Notes under the pieces: generated by a model | Databases searched by the model: none | Seen by the model: the letters and a program-made list of their open reading frames with translations, nothing else | What the model was told of the DNA's origin: nothing | Source of the DNA: an uncultured Helcococcus sp. | GTDB lineage: Bacteria > Bacillota > Clostridia > Tissierellales > Peptoniphilaceae | NCBI GenBank assembly: GCA_937926545.1 | Contig: CALAZW010000018.1 | Location: forward strand, 4,121 to 68,120 | Reading direction: 5' to 3' | DNA: 64,000 nt | Shown here: positions 32,742-40,044 of the stretch, one piece after another | Layout of the letters: each line of letters starts with the position of its first letter | Position numbering within the stretch: the first letter of the stretch is position 1 | Program-made: the position numbers and the translations under genes

Positions 32742-34076
32742 ATGAATTATATAAATCAAGTTATAGAAGATACTAGAAGAAGGTATCCTCATGAAGAGGA
32801 ATACATAAATACTGTAAGAGAAATTCTTGGATCCTTGGAAGAGCTAATAAAGGACAAGGAAGACTACTATAGAGAAAATGCGGTTCTTGAAAGGTTAATA
32901 AATCCTGAAAGAATTATAACCTTTAGGGTGGCCTGGACTGATGACCAAGGCCAGGTACAGGTAAATACTGGCTACAGGGTTCAGCACTCTTCCCTTTTAG
33001 GTCCCTACAAGGGAGGCTTGAGATTTCATCCCTCTGTCAACCAATCTATAATTAAATTTTTAGCCTTGGAACAAACTTTTAAAAACTCCCTAACAGGTCT
33101 TAAGCTGGGAGGGGCCAAGGGAGGATCTGACTTTGATCCAAAAAATAAAAGTGATAGGGAAATAATGAACTTTTGCCAGGCCTTTATCACTGAATTATCC
33201 AGACATATAGGTCCTTATACAGATGTGCCAGCAGGTGATATGGGAGTTGGTAAAAGGGAAATAGGTTATATGTTTGGCCAATATAGAAAGATTAGAAACC
33301 AATATAGTGGAGTTTTAACAGGTAAGGATCTGGCCTATGGAGGTTCCCTAATAAGAATGGAATCCACCGGCTACGGAATAATCTATCTTACCGATGAAAT
33401 CTTAAAACACCATAAGATGAGCCTGGAAGGAAAAACTATTCTTGTTTCTGGTTCAGGTAATGTGGCCCTTCATACCATAGAAAAGGCCATCGAACTAAAG
33501 GCCAAGGTGGTTAGTGCATCTGACTCCCAAGGTTTTATCTATGACCCTAAGGGTATTGATATTGACCTTCTTAAGGATATCAAGGTAAATAAGAGGATGA
33601 GAATATCTGAGTATGCAAAACTTAGGGAAGGTTCCAGCTATTTTCCTGGAGAAAAACCTTGGAGACTAAAGGCAGACCTGGTAATTCCTTGTGCCACTCA
33701 AAATGAAATTGACCTGGATGATGTAAAGATGATTTTAGACAATGGTTGTCTGGCTCTTATAGAAGGATCCAATGGACCATCCAGTCTGGAGGCTCTAAAC
33801 TATCTAAAGGACAAGGATATTATCTTTGTACCTAGTAAGGCCGCCAATGCGGGAGGAGTTGCAACCTCTCTATTTGAAATGAGTCAAAATGCCCAACTCC
33901 TTGGATGGACCAGTGAAATGGTTGATGAAAGATTGGAGGCCACCATGAGAAATATTGCAAGAAATATTATCACTAGCAATGAAAAGTATGCTTATGATAA
34001 AAACTACATGGTAGGAACCAATATATTTGCCTTTGAAAGACTGGTAGACTCCCTACTTAAACAAGGAGTTATTTAA
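32742..34076 (+). CDS. gdhA: Glutamate dehydrogenase, hexameric
   Basis: Interconverts glutamate and 2-oxoglutarate with NAD(P). The 444 residues are typical of the small hexameric enzyme. The catalytic K126 is in GGAKGG, D166 in PAGDMGVGKRE, and the dinucleotide fold shows SGSGNVALHT near 235. Family resemblance is to the NADP-type enzymes, but cofactor choice is not certain from sequence. Start 32742 has TTAGGAGGTAAT upstream. It is the third gene after the chromate transporter pair, ended by a strong terminator. In an amino-acid fermenter it would feed glutamate breakdown or ammonia assimilation. Confidence 0.96.
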   Translation: MNYINQVIEDTRRRYPHEEEYINTVREILGSLEELIKDKEDYYRENAVLERLINPERIITFRVAWTDDQGQVQVNTGYRVQHSSLLGPYKGGLRFHPSVNQSIIKFLALEQTFKNSLTGLKLGGAKGGSDFDPKNKSDREIMNFCQAFITELSRHIGPYTDVPAGDMGVGKREIGYMFGQYRKIRNQYSGVLTGKDLAYGGSLIRMESTGYGIIYLTDEILKHHKMSLEGKTILVSGSGNVALHTIEKAIELKAKVVSASDSQGFIYDPKGIDIDLLKDIKVNKRMRISEYAKLREGSSYFPGEKPWRLKADLVIPCATQNEIDLDDVKMILDNGCLALIEGSNGPSSLEALNYLKDKDIIFVPSKAANAGGVATSLFEMSQNAQLLGWTSEMVDERLEATMRNIARNIITSNEKYAYDKNYMVGTNIFAFERLVDSLLKQGVI

Positions 34077-34096
34077 GCCTTTCTCTAAAGCTATTA

Positions 34097-34124
34097 AGGG
34101 ATGTGAAATACACATCCTTTTTTC
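34097..34124 (+). terminator. Terminator after gdhA
   Basis: GGATGTG-AAATA-CACATCC stem followed by six T. Confidence 0.88.
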
Positions 34125-34132
34125 TTACATAT

Positions 34133-34165
34133 AAAAGGCCCTTTTCACTGATGAAAAGGGCTTTT
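34133..34165 (-). terminator. Terminator after pcp
   Basis: GCCCTTTTC/GAAAAGGGC stem with a T-rich run on the minus strand. Confidence 0.83.
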
Positions 34166-34172
34166 GCTTTAT

Positions 34173-34787
34173 TTATTCTATTCCTCTTAAGGTCTGTCTA
34201 ATAATGTTTTCAGCTGCAACAACCATCAAGTCCTGGTCCATGGAAGGAGTTGAGGCTTGTTTGTCAATCACCTGTTCTCTTAAATAAGGTATATGAACAA
34301 AGCCTGCCATATAATTCTTTTTATGTTTTTTTCTGTAATAGCCTAGGCTATATAGGATATTATTGCAAACATAGCTACCTGCTGAATAGGATATATGAAC
34401 AGGTATGTTTTTTCCCTTTAAGTCTTCTTCTATCCTATAAAGGGGAAGATTGGAAAAATAAGCATCCGCTCCATCTTCATATATTTTTTGCCTATAGCTT
34501 TTACCATCATTATCAGGGATTTTACTATTTATATGATTGATTCCTATAAATTCCAAGCTTATCTTGGACCTGCCTCCAGCCTGGCCAAAGGATATTATAA
34601 GATGGGGATCTATCTCTTTTATCTTCTTAAATAAAAGATCATTTGCCCTATAAAATACAGTTGGTAGCTCCAGCTTATAAAGGTCTATTCCCTCTTCTTT
34701 CATATCCAACTTTTTAACCAACTCCCAGGATGGGTTTATCTTTTCCCCTCCAAAAGGATCAAATCCTGTAACTAGGACTCTAATCAT
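34173..34787 (-). CDS. pcp: Pyroglutamyl-peptidase I
   Basis: Cysteine peptidase that removes N-terminal pyroglutamate. The 204 residues carry GFDPFGGEKINPSW at 8-21, E79, C141 (SYSAGSYVCNN) and H165 (GFVHIPYLREQ), the family triad with the usual spacing. Its start overlaps the end of rsuA by four bases (ATGA). Confidence 0.96.
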   Translation of the reverse strand: MIRVLVTGFDPFGGEKINPSWELVKKLDMKEEGIDLYKLELPTVFYRANDLLFKKIKEIDPHLIISFGQAGGRSKISLEFIGINHINSKIPDNDGKSYRQKIYEDGADAYFSNLPLYRIEEDLKGKNIPVHISYSAGSYVCNNILYSLGYYRKKHKKNYMAGFVHIPYLREQVIDKQASTPSMDQDLMVVAAENIIRQTLRGIE

Positions 34788-35500
34788 TGTTGGCCTCCAT
34801 CTTTTTTAATAGCTTCTACTTCTTTTTCAGTCAAGGACCTATACTCTCCCTCTAAAAGATCTTCATCCAGCTTTAATGATCCCATGCTAAGTCTTTTAAG
34901 ATAGGTTACTTCCTTACCCACATGGGCCAACATTCTTTTAACCTGGTGATACTTACCTTCTTGTATATAGACATAACATTCATGGTCTGATAGGATTTCC
35001 AATTTACCTGGCAGGGTATGTATATCTTCTTCTTCGAAATAAATTCCCTTTTCAAAGGCTTCCATATCCCTTTCTTCCAAAACTCCATCAACTTGGGCAT
35101 AGTATTTTTTTATGACCCCTCTTTTAGGTGAAAGAAGGCTGTGGGCCAATCTTCCATCATTGGTTAAGAGCATAAGACCTTCTGTGTCTTTATCCAGTCT
35201 TCCAGCTGGAAAAATATCTCTTTTTTGATACTTATCTTCCAGTAAATCTACCACTGTTTGATAGCTATAGCCCTCTGTTGCAGAGATTACTCCTTGGGGC
35301 TTGTTCATCATAAGATAAATATATTCTTCATAAATAAGTTCTTCATTTTGAAATTCAACCTTATCCTTGTCTATATCTACCTTCTTGGTTGGCTTATTGA
35401 TTACTTCGCCGTTAACCAATACCAGTCCATCCTTTATATATTTTTTTACTTCTTTTCTAGATCCAATACCCATATTGGACAAAAATTTATCTATTCTCAT
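34784..35500 (-). CDS. rsuA: RsuA/RluB-type rRNA pseudouridine synthase
   Basis: Converts a uridine of rRNA (U516 of 16S in RsuA) to pseudouridine. The 238 residues have an S4 RNA-binding domain at 1-48 (MRIDKFLSNMGIGSRKEVKK) and the catalytic D103 in PAGRLDKDTEGLMLLTNDG. The compact length fits RsuA more than RluB, which has a longer C-terminus. It is co-transcribed with pcp. Confidence 0.88.
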   Translation of the reverse strand: MRIDKFLSNMGIGSRKEVKKYIKDGLVLVNGEVINKPTKKVDIDKDKVEFQNEELIYEEYIYLMMNKPQGVISATEGYSYQTVVDLLEDKYQKRDIFPAGRLDKDTEGLMLLTNDGRLAHSLLSPKRGVIKKYYAQVDGVLEERDMEAFEKGIYFEEEDIHTLPGKLEILSDHECYVYIQEGKYHQVKRMLAHVGKEVTYLKRLSMGSLKLDEDLLEGEYRSLTEKEVEAIKKDGGQQ

Positions 35501-35526
35501 ATAACACCTCTTTCATATTTTACCAT

Positions 35527-35554
35527 AAAAAAGAAGAGGTCAACCCCTCTTCTT
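35527..35554 (-). terminator. Terminator after ribU
   Basis: AGAAGAGG/CCTCTTCT stem with six T on the minus strand. Confidence 0.85.
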
Positions 35555-35593
35555 CTACTTATATGCTTTTTAACTACTTTTACTTCTGGTCTT

Positions 35594-36208
35594 TTACAAC
35601 TTTAGAAGTGGTGAAACCCTCTTATATAATAAGATGGTAACAAATGATGCCAATAGACCCTTTACTATATTAAAAGGTGTCACTGCAAATACCATTATGG
35701 TTTCATAACTATTTACAAATTTATTTAACTCAGCTGCCATAGGAACAAATCCATTTACATCTCCTCCAAAGAAGGCCTTGGAATAAAGTGGAAATATAAT
35801 AAAGTAATTTGATAATACTGCTAGAGCTGTCATCACCAAAGTACCCCATAATAGGCCCTTAACTGCTGTTTTCTTACTCTTATCTCTTTGATAAATCAAT
35901 GAAGATACTACCACAAAAGCTGATCCTACAATAAAGTTTGATAATTCTCCCACATAGGCTGTAGATGTTCCCTTAATTATAATATGAATTATATTTTTAA
36001 TTAGAACTATCATGATCCCTGGAATAGGTCCTAGGGCAAAGCCTCCTATAAGACTTGGTACATCTGAAATATCAACCTTCATAAATGGTGGTGCAAAAGG
36101 TAGAGGGAATTGAAAATACATTAATATTCCCGCCATAGCTGCTAGTACTCCCACCTTAGCTATAGTTTGTGCTGTGAACAATTTTTCATTTCTACTAGTA
36201 ATATCCAT
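35594..36208 (-). CDS. ribU: Riboflavin ECF transporter S component
   Basis: Membrane substrate-binding subunit for riboflavin uptake, 204 residues with six hydrophobic segments. RibU motifs are clear: FPLPFAPPFMKVDISDVPSL near 35-54, GPIPGIMIVLIKNIIHII, and TAYVGELSNFIVG near 88-100. The upstream FMN riboswitch supports the substrate directly. No EcfAAT genes are in the window, so it uses a shared module. Start 36208 has AGGAGGACAG upstream. Confidence 0.96.
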   Translation of the reverse strand: MDITSRNEKLFTAQTIAKVGVLAAMAGILMYFQFPLPFAPPFMKVDISDVPSLIGGFALGPIPGIMIVLIKNIIHIIIKGTSTAYVGELSNFIVGSAFVVVSSLIYQRDKSKKTAVKGLLWGTLVMTALAVLSNYFIIFPLYSKAFFGGDVNGFVPMAAELNKFVNSYETIMVFAVTPFNIVKGLLASFVTILLYKRVSPLLKL

Positions 36209-36244
36209 ACTGTCCTCCTAAAATATTTTTTTATTTCAGGGCAT

Positions 36245-36270
36245 AAAAAAAGCCCCTGCTTCGGGGCTCT
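36245..36270 (-). terminator. Riboswitch-controlled terminator before ribU
   Basis: AGCCCC-GAAGCA-GGGGCT stem with seven T on the minus strand, just after the FMN aptamer. Binding of FMN should favour it. Confidence 0.85.
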
Positions 36271-36291
36271 TCAATCACATAGATTAAAGTA

Positions 36292-36397
36292 ATCTTCTTT
36301 CATCCAGACTGTACTGTCGGTTTTGGAATTACACCAAATCAGCTTGCGCTCGCGGACTATAACCGCCGGTAGGGAATTGCACCCTGCCCTGAAGATC
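36292..36397 (-). ncRNA. FMN riboswitch (RFN element)
   Basis: Aptamer on the minus strand closed by ATCTTC/GAAGAT. The conserved core blocks AGGGCAGGGTG, AATTCCC, ACCGGCGGT, AGTCCGCGAGC, the GGTGTAATTCC-type segment and CCGACAGT...AGTCTGGATG are all present. FMN binding should terminate ribU transcription. Confidence 0.97.
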
Positions 36398-36404
36398 TAT
36401 CTTG

Positions 36405-36433
36405 ATTATAGCAATTAATTATTTTTATGTCAA
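36405..36433 (-). promoter_or_regulatory. Promoter of the FMN riboswitch and ribU
   Basis: Perfect consensus on the minus strand: TTGACA (36428-36433), 17 bases, TATAAT (36405-36410). The TGA in the -35 is also the stop codon of the upstream gene. Confidence 0.9.
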
Positions 36434-36798
36434 ACCTTCTTTTTATATTCCTTAATGAAGGCTTCATCCTCCAGGATTAAATCCTTCACATTGGCCTTGT
36501 ATTCCATGTGATGGCGCAGTTCGTGGACTAAAATTTCTTCTAATATTTTTTCCAAGTCCCCATCACTTAAGTTTTTATATACATACTTTATAGATCCAAA
36601 GTAAATATTAATCTGCCTTCTAACTCCAAACCTAATATATTTACCCATGATTAAAAGGTCCTTGTTTTTAGCCTCTGGATGAAACTTTATCTCATCCATT
36701 AAGACTACTCCCCCATTTAGATCCTTGAATAAAAATTCTGGCATTTGATCTATTATCTTTTCCAGCAATAGCTCAGCCCTATCAATTGTATAATCCAT
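36430..36798 (-). CDS. Small zincin-like metalloprotease
   Basis: Protein of 122 residues with an HExxH motif, H92-E93-L94-R95-H96, in LVHELRHHMEY, followed by LEDEAF near 109-114 that could supply the third ligand. No signal peptide or membrane segment is seen, so it should be cytoplasmic. It resembles short bacterial zincins (metallopeptidase family proteins of 115-130 residues) of unknown substrate; the Arg inside HELRH is unusual. It stands alone, divergent from pepA; its stop overlaps the ribU -35. Confidence 0.75.
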   Translation of the reverse strand: MDYTIDRAELLLEKIIDQMPEFLFKDLNGGVVLMDEIKFHPEAKNKDLLIMGKYIRFGVRRQINIYFGSIKYVYKNLSDGDLEKILEEILVHELRHHMEYKANVKDLILEDEAFIKEYKKKV

Positions 36799-36860
36799 AA
36801 TCCACCTCTATATTAATATATCAAAGTTAAATAATTTATTCCATAGTTCTTGACTTGTGA

Positions 36861-36866
36861 TATAAT
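36861..36866 (+). promoter_or_regulatory. Extended -10 promoter of pepA
   Basis: TGATATAAT (TG-N-TATAAT) lies 28 bases before the pepA start. The TTGACT seen nearby is too close to be its -35. Confidence 0.5.
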
Positions 36867-36893
36867 AGGATAAAAGAATTTAAAGGAGGATTT

Positions 36894-38324
36894 ATGAAAC
36901 TAAAATTTAATAAAGAATATGATTTAAGACTTGTATCTGCAGTTGCAGATTGCCACAATCATGAAGATATAGAAAAATTAAGAGATAATGACCTATTTGA
37001 CGCTAGCAAAGATTCTATCTTTCCAGCCATGGACTTGGATGGTAAGGGTGCTATCTATGTTGGTCTAGGTGAAAAAGATGATATAAGCGAAGAACTTTTA
37101 ATCAATAGCTTCTTTAAGCTTTCCAAGGAAATGAGAAGATTAAATATTAAAAAAGCCAACCTTAGACTACCATGTGCAGTTAGAAATGACGATGACAAGG
37201 TAATGGCAGTTTTAGAAGGTTTCTTACAAGAAGAATATAGATTTGATGACTATAAGGCTGAAAAGAAAGAAATTAAGGAATTAAAAATTTCTTTAGAAGA
37301 CATTGAAGATGAAAGAATCAAAGACCTAGAAGATAGATTTGAAGAATTAGAAAACCTAATTGCAGGTGTTGCTATTACTAGAAACCTAGTTAATATACCT
37401 TCAAATGACCTATACCCTGAAACCTTAGCTAATAAGGTAGTTGAACTTTTTGAAGGAACTAATGTTGAAGTTGAAGTTCTTGATAAAAAACAATGTGAAG
37501 ACTTGGGTATGGAAGCTATGCTTCAAGTAGCTAGAGGATCAGCTAAGGAACCTAAATTTATAATCATGAGATATCTTCCTCTTAAGGATGATGACAAGCA
37601 CTTAACTTTCGTAGGTAAGGGACTTACTTATGACTCAGGTGGATATGCTATTAAACCAGCTTCAGGTATGGTTACTATGAAGTCTGATATGGGTGGAGCC
37701 GCTTCTGTTATAGGTGCCATGTATGCTCTTAATAAAAACAAGGTTCAAAAGAACGTTGTTGGGGTTGTTGCTGCAGTTGAAAATATGATTTCAGGTGACG
37801 CCTATAAAAACGGAGATATTATCGGTTCCATGAAGGGACTTACTATAGAAATAGGTAATACTGATGCTGAAGGAAGGGTAACTCTTGCAGACTCCCTATA
37901 CTATTCAGCAACTAAATTGAATTCAACAGCCATAGTTGACTTGGCAACCCTTACTGGAGCTTGTATCGTAGCTTTAGGTGAAAGAGTTACAGGACTTGTA
38001 TCCAACAATACAAACCTTTGTAACCTAATGGTTGAATCATCAATTAGAGCCAACGAATTAACTTGGAGATATCCAGTATTTGAAACCCATAGAGATCAAG
38101 TTAAGGGTAGTGTAGGCGACCTTAAAAACTCTACTAAGGGTGGAGCAGGTTCTATAACTGCTGGTGTTTTCCTAGAACACTTTGTGGAAAATACTCCTTG
38201 GGTACACATGGATATAGCTGGACCAGCTTGGGCTGACAGTCCATTTGACTATATACCAGCTGGAGGTACAGGAGTACCAGTAAAGACAATTTACGAATTT
38301 GCTAAGGCATATGATGCAGAGTAA
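36894..38324 (+). CDS. pepA: Leucyl aminopeptidase, M17 family
   Basis: Two-metal cytosolic aminopeptidase of 476 residues. The M17 signature NTDAEGRVTLAD lies near 318-329, and GKGLTYDSGGYAIKPASGM with MKSDMGGAA gives the metal-binding Lys and Asp residues. The N-terminal domain is divergent from classical PepA, which is common in Bacillota. Start 36894 has AAAGGAGGAT upstream. It is a single-gene unit ended by a terminator, one of several peptidases in this window that fit peptide fermentation. Confidence 0.93.
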   Translation: MKLKFNKEYDLRLVSAVADCHNHEDIEKLRDNDLFDASKDSIFPAMDLDGKGAIYVGLGEKDDISEELLINSFFKLSKEMRRLNIKKANLRLPCAVRNDDDKVMAVLEGFLQEEYRFDDYKAEKKEIKELKISLEDIEDERIKDLEDRFEELENLIAGVAITRNLVNIPSNDLYPETLANKVVELFEGTNVEVEVLDKKQCEDLGMEAMLQVARGSAKEPKFIIMRYLPLKDDDKHLTFVGKGLTYDSGGYAIKPASGMVTMKSDMGGAASVIGAMYALNKNKVQKNVVGVVAAVENMISGDAYKNGDIIGSMKGLTIEIGNTDAEGRVTLADSLYYSATKLNSTAIVDLATLTGACIVALGERVTGLVSNNTNLCNLMVESSIRANELTWRYPVFETHRDQVKGSVGDLKNSTKGGAGSITAGVFLEHFVENTPWVHMDIAGPAWADSPFDYIPAGGTGVPVKTIYEFAKAYDAE

Positions 38325-38325
38325 T

Positions 38326-38349
38326 AAAAGGGCGCTTATGCGCCTTTTT
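38326..38349 (+). terminator. Terminator after pepA
   Basis: AAAAGGGCGC-TTAT-GCGCCTTTTT hairpin immediately after the stop codon. Confidence 0.85.
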
Positions 38350-38402
38350 AATTACTTATATAATATGTTATAATTATCTCATCAACTAGAAAGAGGTAAA
38401 CA

Positions 38403-39941
38403 ATGAAATCGACAGCTTTTATTTTAATGATCATTACTCTCGTGTCTAAGATTACAGGGCTTATACGGGAGCAATTTTTTGCATACTATTTGGGAACAGG
38501 TATGCTAAGTGATATATATGGAACAGCTACATATGTCCCCTTTACAGTTTTCGGCTTTATAACAGCTGGAGTTGTGGCAAGTTTTATTCCCATCTACAAT
38601 AAGGTTCGTACAGAAAAGGGACAAAGACAGGCGGAGAGATTCACTTCCAACCTGGTTAATATTTTATTTATAGTAGCCAGCCTGTTTATTTTGGTCATGA
38701 TGATTTTTACCACTCCCATAGTCAAGCTTTTTGCCCTAGGCTATACAGAGGGTAAGTTAACCCTGGCAGTTCAGTTTACAAGGTTTATCCTATTAACTCT
38801 TTACGCCACAGCCATATCATCGGTCTTTATAGGTTACTTAAATGTCCATGAAGACTTTATTACGCCGTCACTGACGGGTATTTTTATGAATGTCTTCTTG
38901 GTCATATCAGTTATGATAGCCTACAAGATGAATAACTTCTTTATTTTGGCCTATGGCTTTGTACTTACAGAGTTTCTTAAGTATATGTTCTTCCCAAAAG
39001 CCATAAAAAAGACCAAGTATAAGCACAGGTTTTTTATAGATTTTAATGATGAGTATATCAAGCAGCTTTTAAAAATGTCCCTGCCTATTATAGCCAGCGT
39101 GGCAGCTGTTGATATTTCAACCATGATAGACCAGAGTTTGGCCTCCAAGCTCTTTGAAAATACCCACGGGGCTGTAGCGGCCTTAAGGTTTGCATCCCTG
39201 GTTCTACAATTGATTTCAGGTGTTGTGGTAGTTTCAGTTACCACTTCCATCTATCCCAGCCTTTCCAAGTATGGGAATAATGGAGAATATCCTAGATTAA
39301 AAAAGACCATGATGGATGCCATGATTTCATCCTTAATCTTTGTAATTCCTGCCATGTTTGGAATAATGATCCTATCAGTACCAACTGTTAGACTACTCTT
39401 CCAAAGGGGGATGTTTGACGCCGAGTCCACAGCCCTTACAGCTGGTGTTTTATTTTTCTATGCACCCAGCCTGGTAGGCCTTACCATAAAAGATATTACT
39501 ACTAGAGCCTTCTTTGCCATGGGCAATTCAAAAACTCCAGTAAAAATAACTATTGTACAAGTTATCTTGGATATAAGTCTTAACCTGACCCTATCCTACT
39601 TCTTTGGAATCAAGGGATTGGCCCTAGCCACATCCATAGCTTCCATAGTTGCAGGAATTATAACCTTGGTTAGTTTTAGAAGACAGTATGGTAAAATTGG
39701 AGAAGAACTATTTATCAAGTCCTTAAGCAAGTTGTTTATCATAAGTTCTCTTATGGGGCTGGTAACCTTCTTTGTATTCAAGCTTTTGGCTGGAATTAAT
39801 TTCTTCCTAGCCTTTGTAATAACAGTTCTACTGTCCATGCTTGTATATGGACTTCTCTTGGTAATGGTTAACATACCACAAGTTAATATGGCTCTAAGAA
39901 ATATAAGTAGAAAGAAAAGAAATAAAGCAAAAAGAAGTTAA
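38403..39941 (+). CDS. murJ: Lipid II flippase MurJ
   Basis: Polytopic membrane protein of 512 residues with about fourteen helices. The MviN/MurJ pattern is present: KITGLIREQFFAYYLGTG near 15-32, with R22 and the conserved acidic and aromatic neighbours, and FFAMGNSKTPVKI in the second half. It moves lipid-linked peptidoglycan precursor across the membrane. Start 38403 follows AAAGAGGTAA. It is followed by a terminator. Confidence 0.93.
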   Translation: MKSTAFILMIITLVSKITGLIREQFFAYYLGTGMLSDIYGTATYVPFTVFGFITAGVVASFIPIYNKVRTEKGQRQAERFTSNLVNILFIVASLFILVMMIFTTPIVKLFALGYTEGKLTLAVQFTRFILLTLYATAISSVFIGYLNVHEDFITPSLTGIFMNVFLVISVMIAYKMNNFFILAYGFVLTEFLKYMFFPKAIKKTKYKHRFFIDFNDEYIKQLLKMSLPIIASVAAVDISTMIDQSLASKLFENTHGAVAALRFASLVLQLISGVVVVSVTTSIYPSLSKYGNNGEYPRLKKTMMDAMISSLIFVIPAMFGIMILSVPTVRLLFQRGMFDAESTALTAGVLFFYAPSLVGLTIKDITTRAFFAMGNSKTPVKITIVQVILDISLNLTLSYFFGIKGLALATSIASIVAGIITLVSFRRQYGKIGEELFIKSLSKLFIISSLMGLVTFFVFKLLAGINFFLAFVITVLLSMLVYGLLLVMVNIPQVNMALRNISRKKRNKAKRS

Positions 39942-39954
39942 ATTAAATAGATAA

Positions 39955-39984
39955 GAAGATGGTTAGTTTTTAACCATCTTTTTT
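39955..39984 (+). terminator. Terminator after murJ
   Basis: AAGATGGTTA-GTTT-TAACCATCTT stem followed by T-run. Confidence 0.87.
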
Positions 39985-39993
39985 GTTTTAAAC

Positions 39994-40026
39994 ACAAAAA
40001 AAGAAACCCTCAAAGAGAGTTTCTTT
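39994..40026 (-). terminator. Terminator after nifJ
   Basis: AGAAACTCTC/GAGGGTTTCT stem followed by seven T on the minus strand. Confidence 0.87.
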
Positions 40027-40044
40027 ATTTATATTCAAGAAATA

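Noticed and set aside
34906..35100. Minus-strand frame of 64 codons inside rsuA
   Set aside because: Different frame within a well-conserved gene; no start signal.
36840..36866. TTGACT close to TATAAT before pepA as a standard -35/-10 pair
   Set aside because: The spacing is only about four bases; the extended -10 explains the promoter better.
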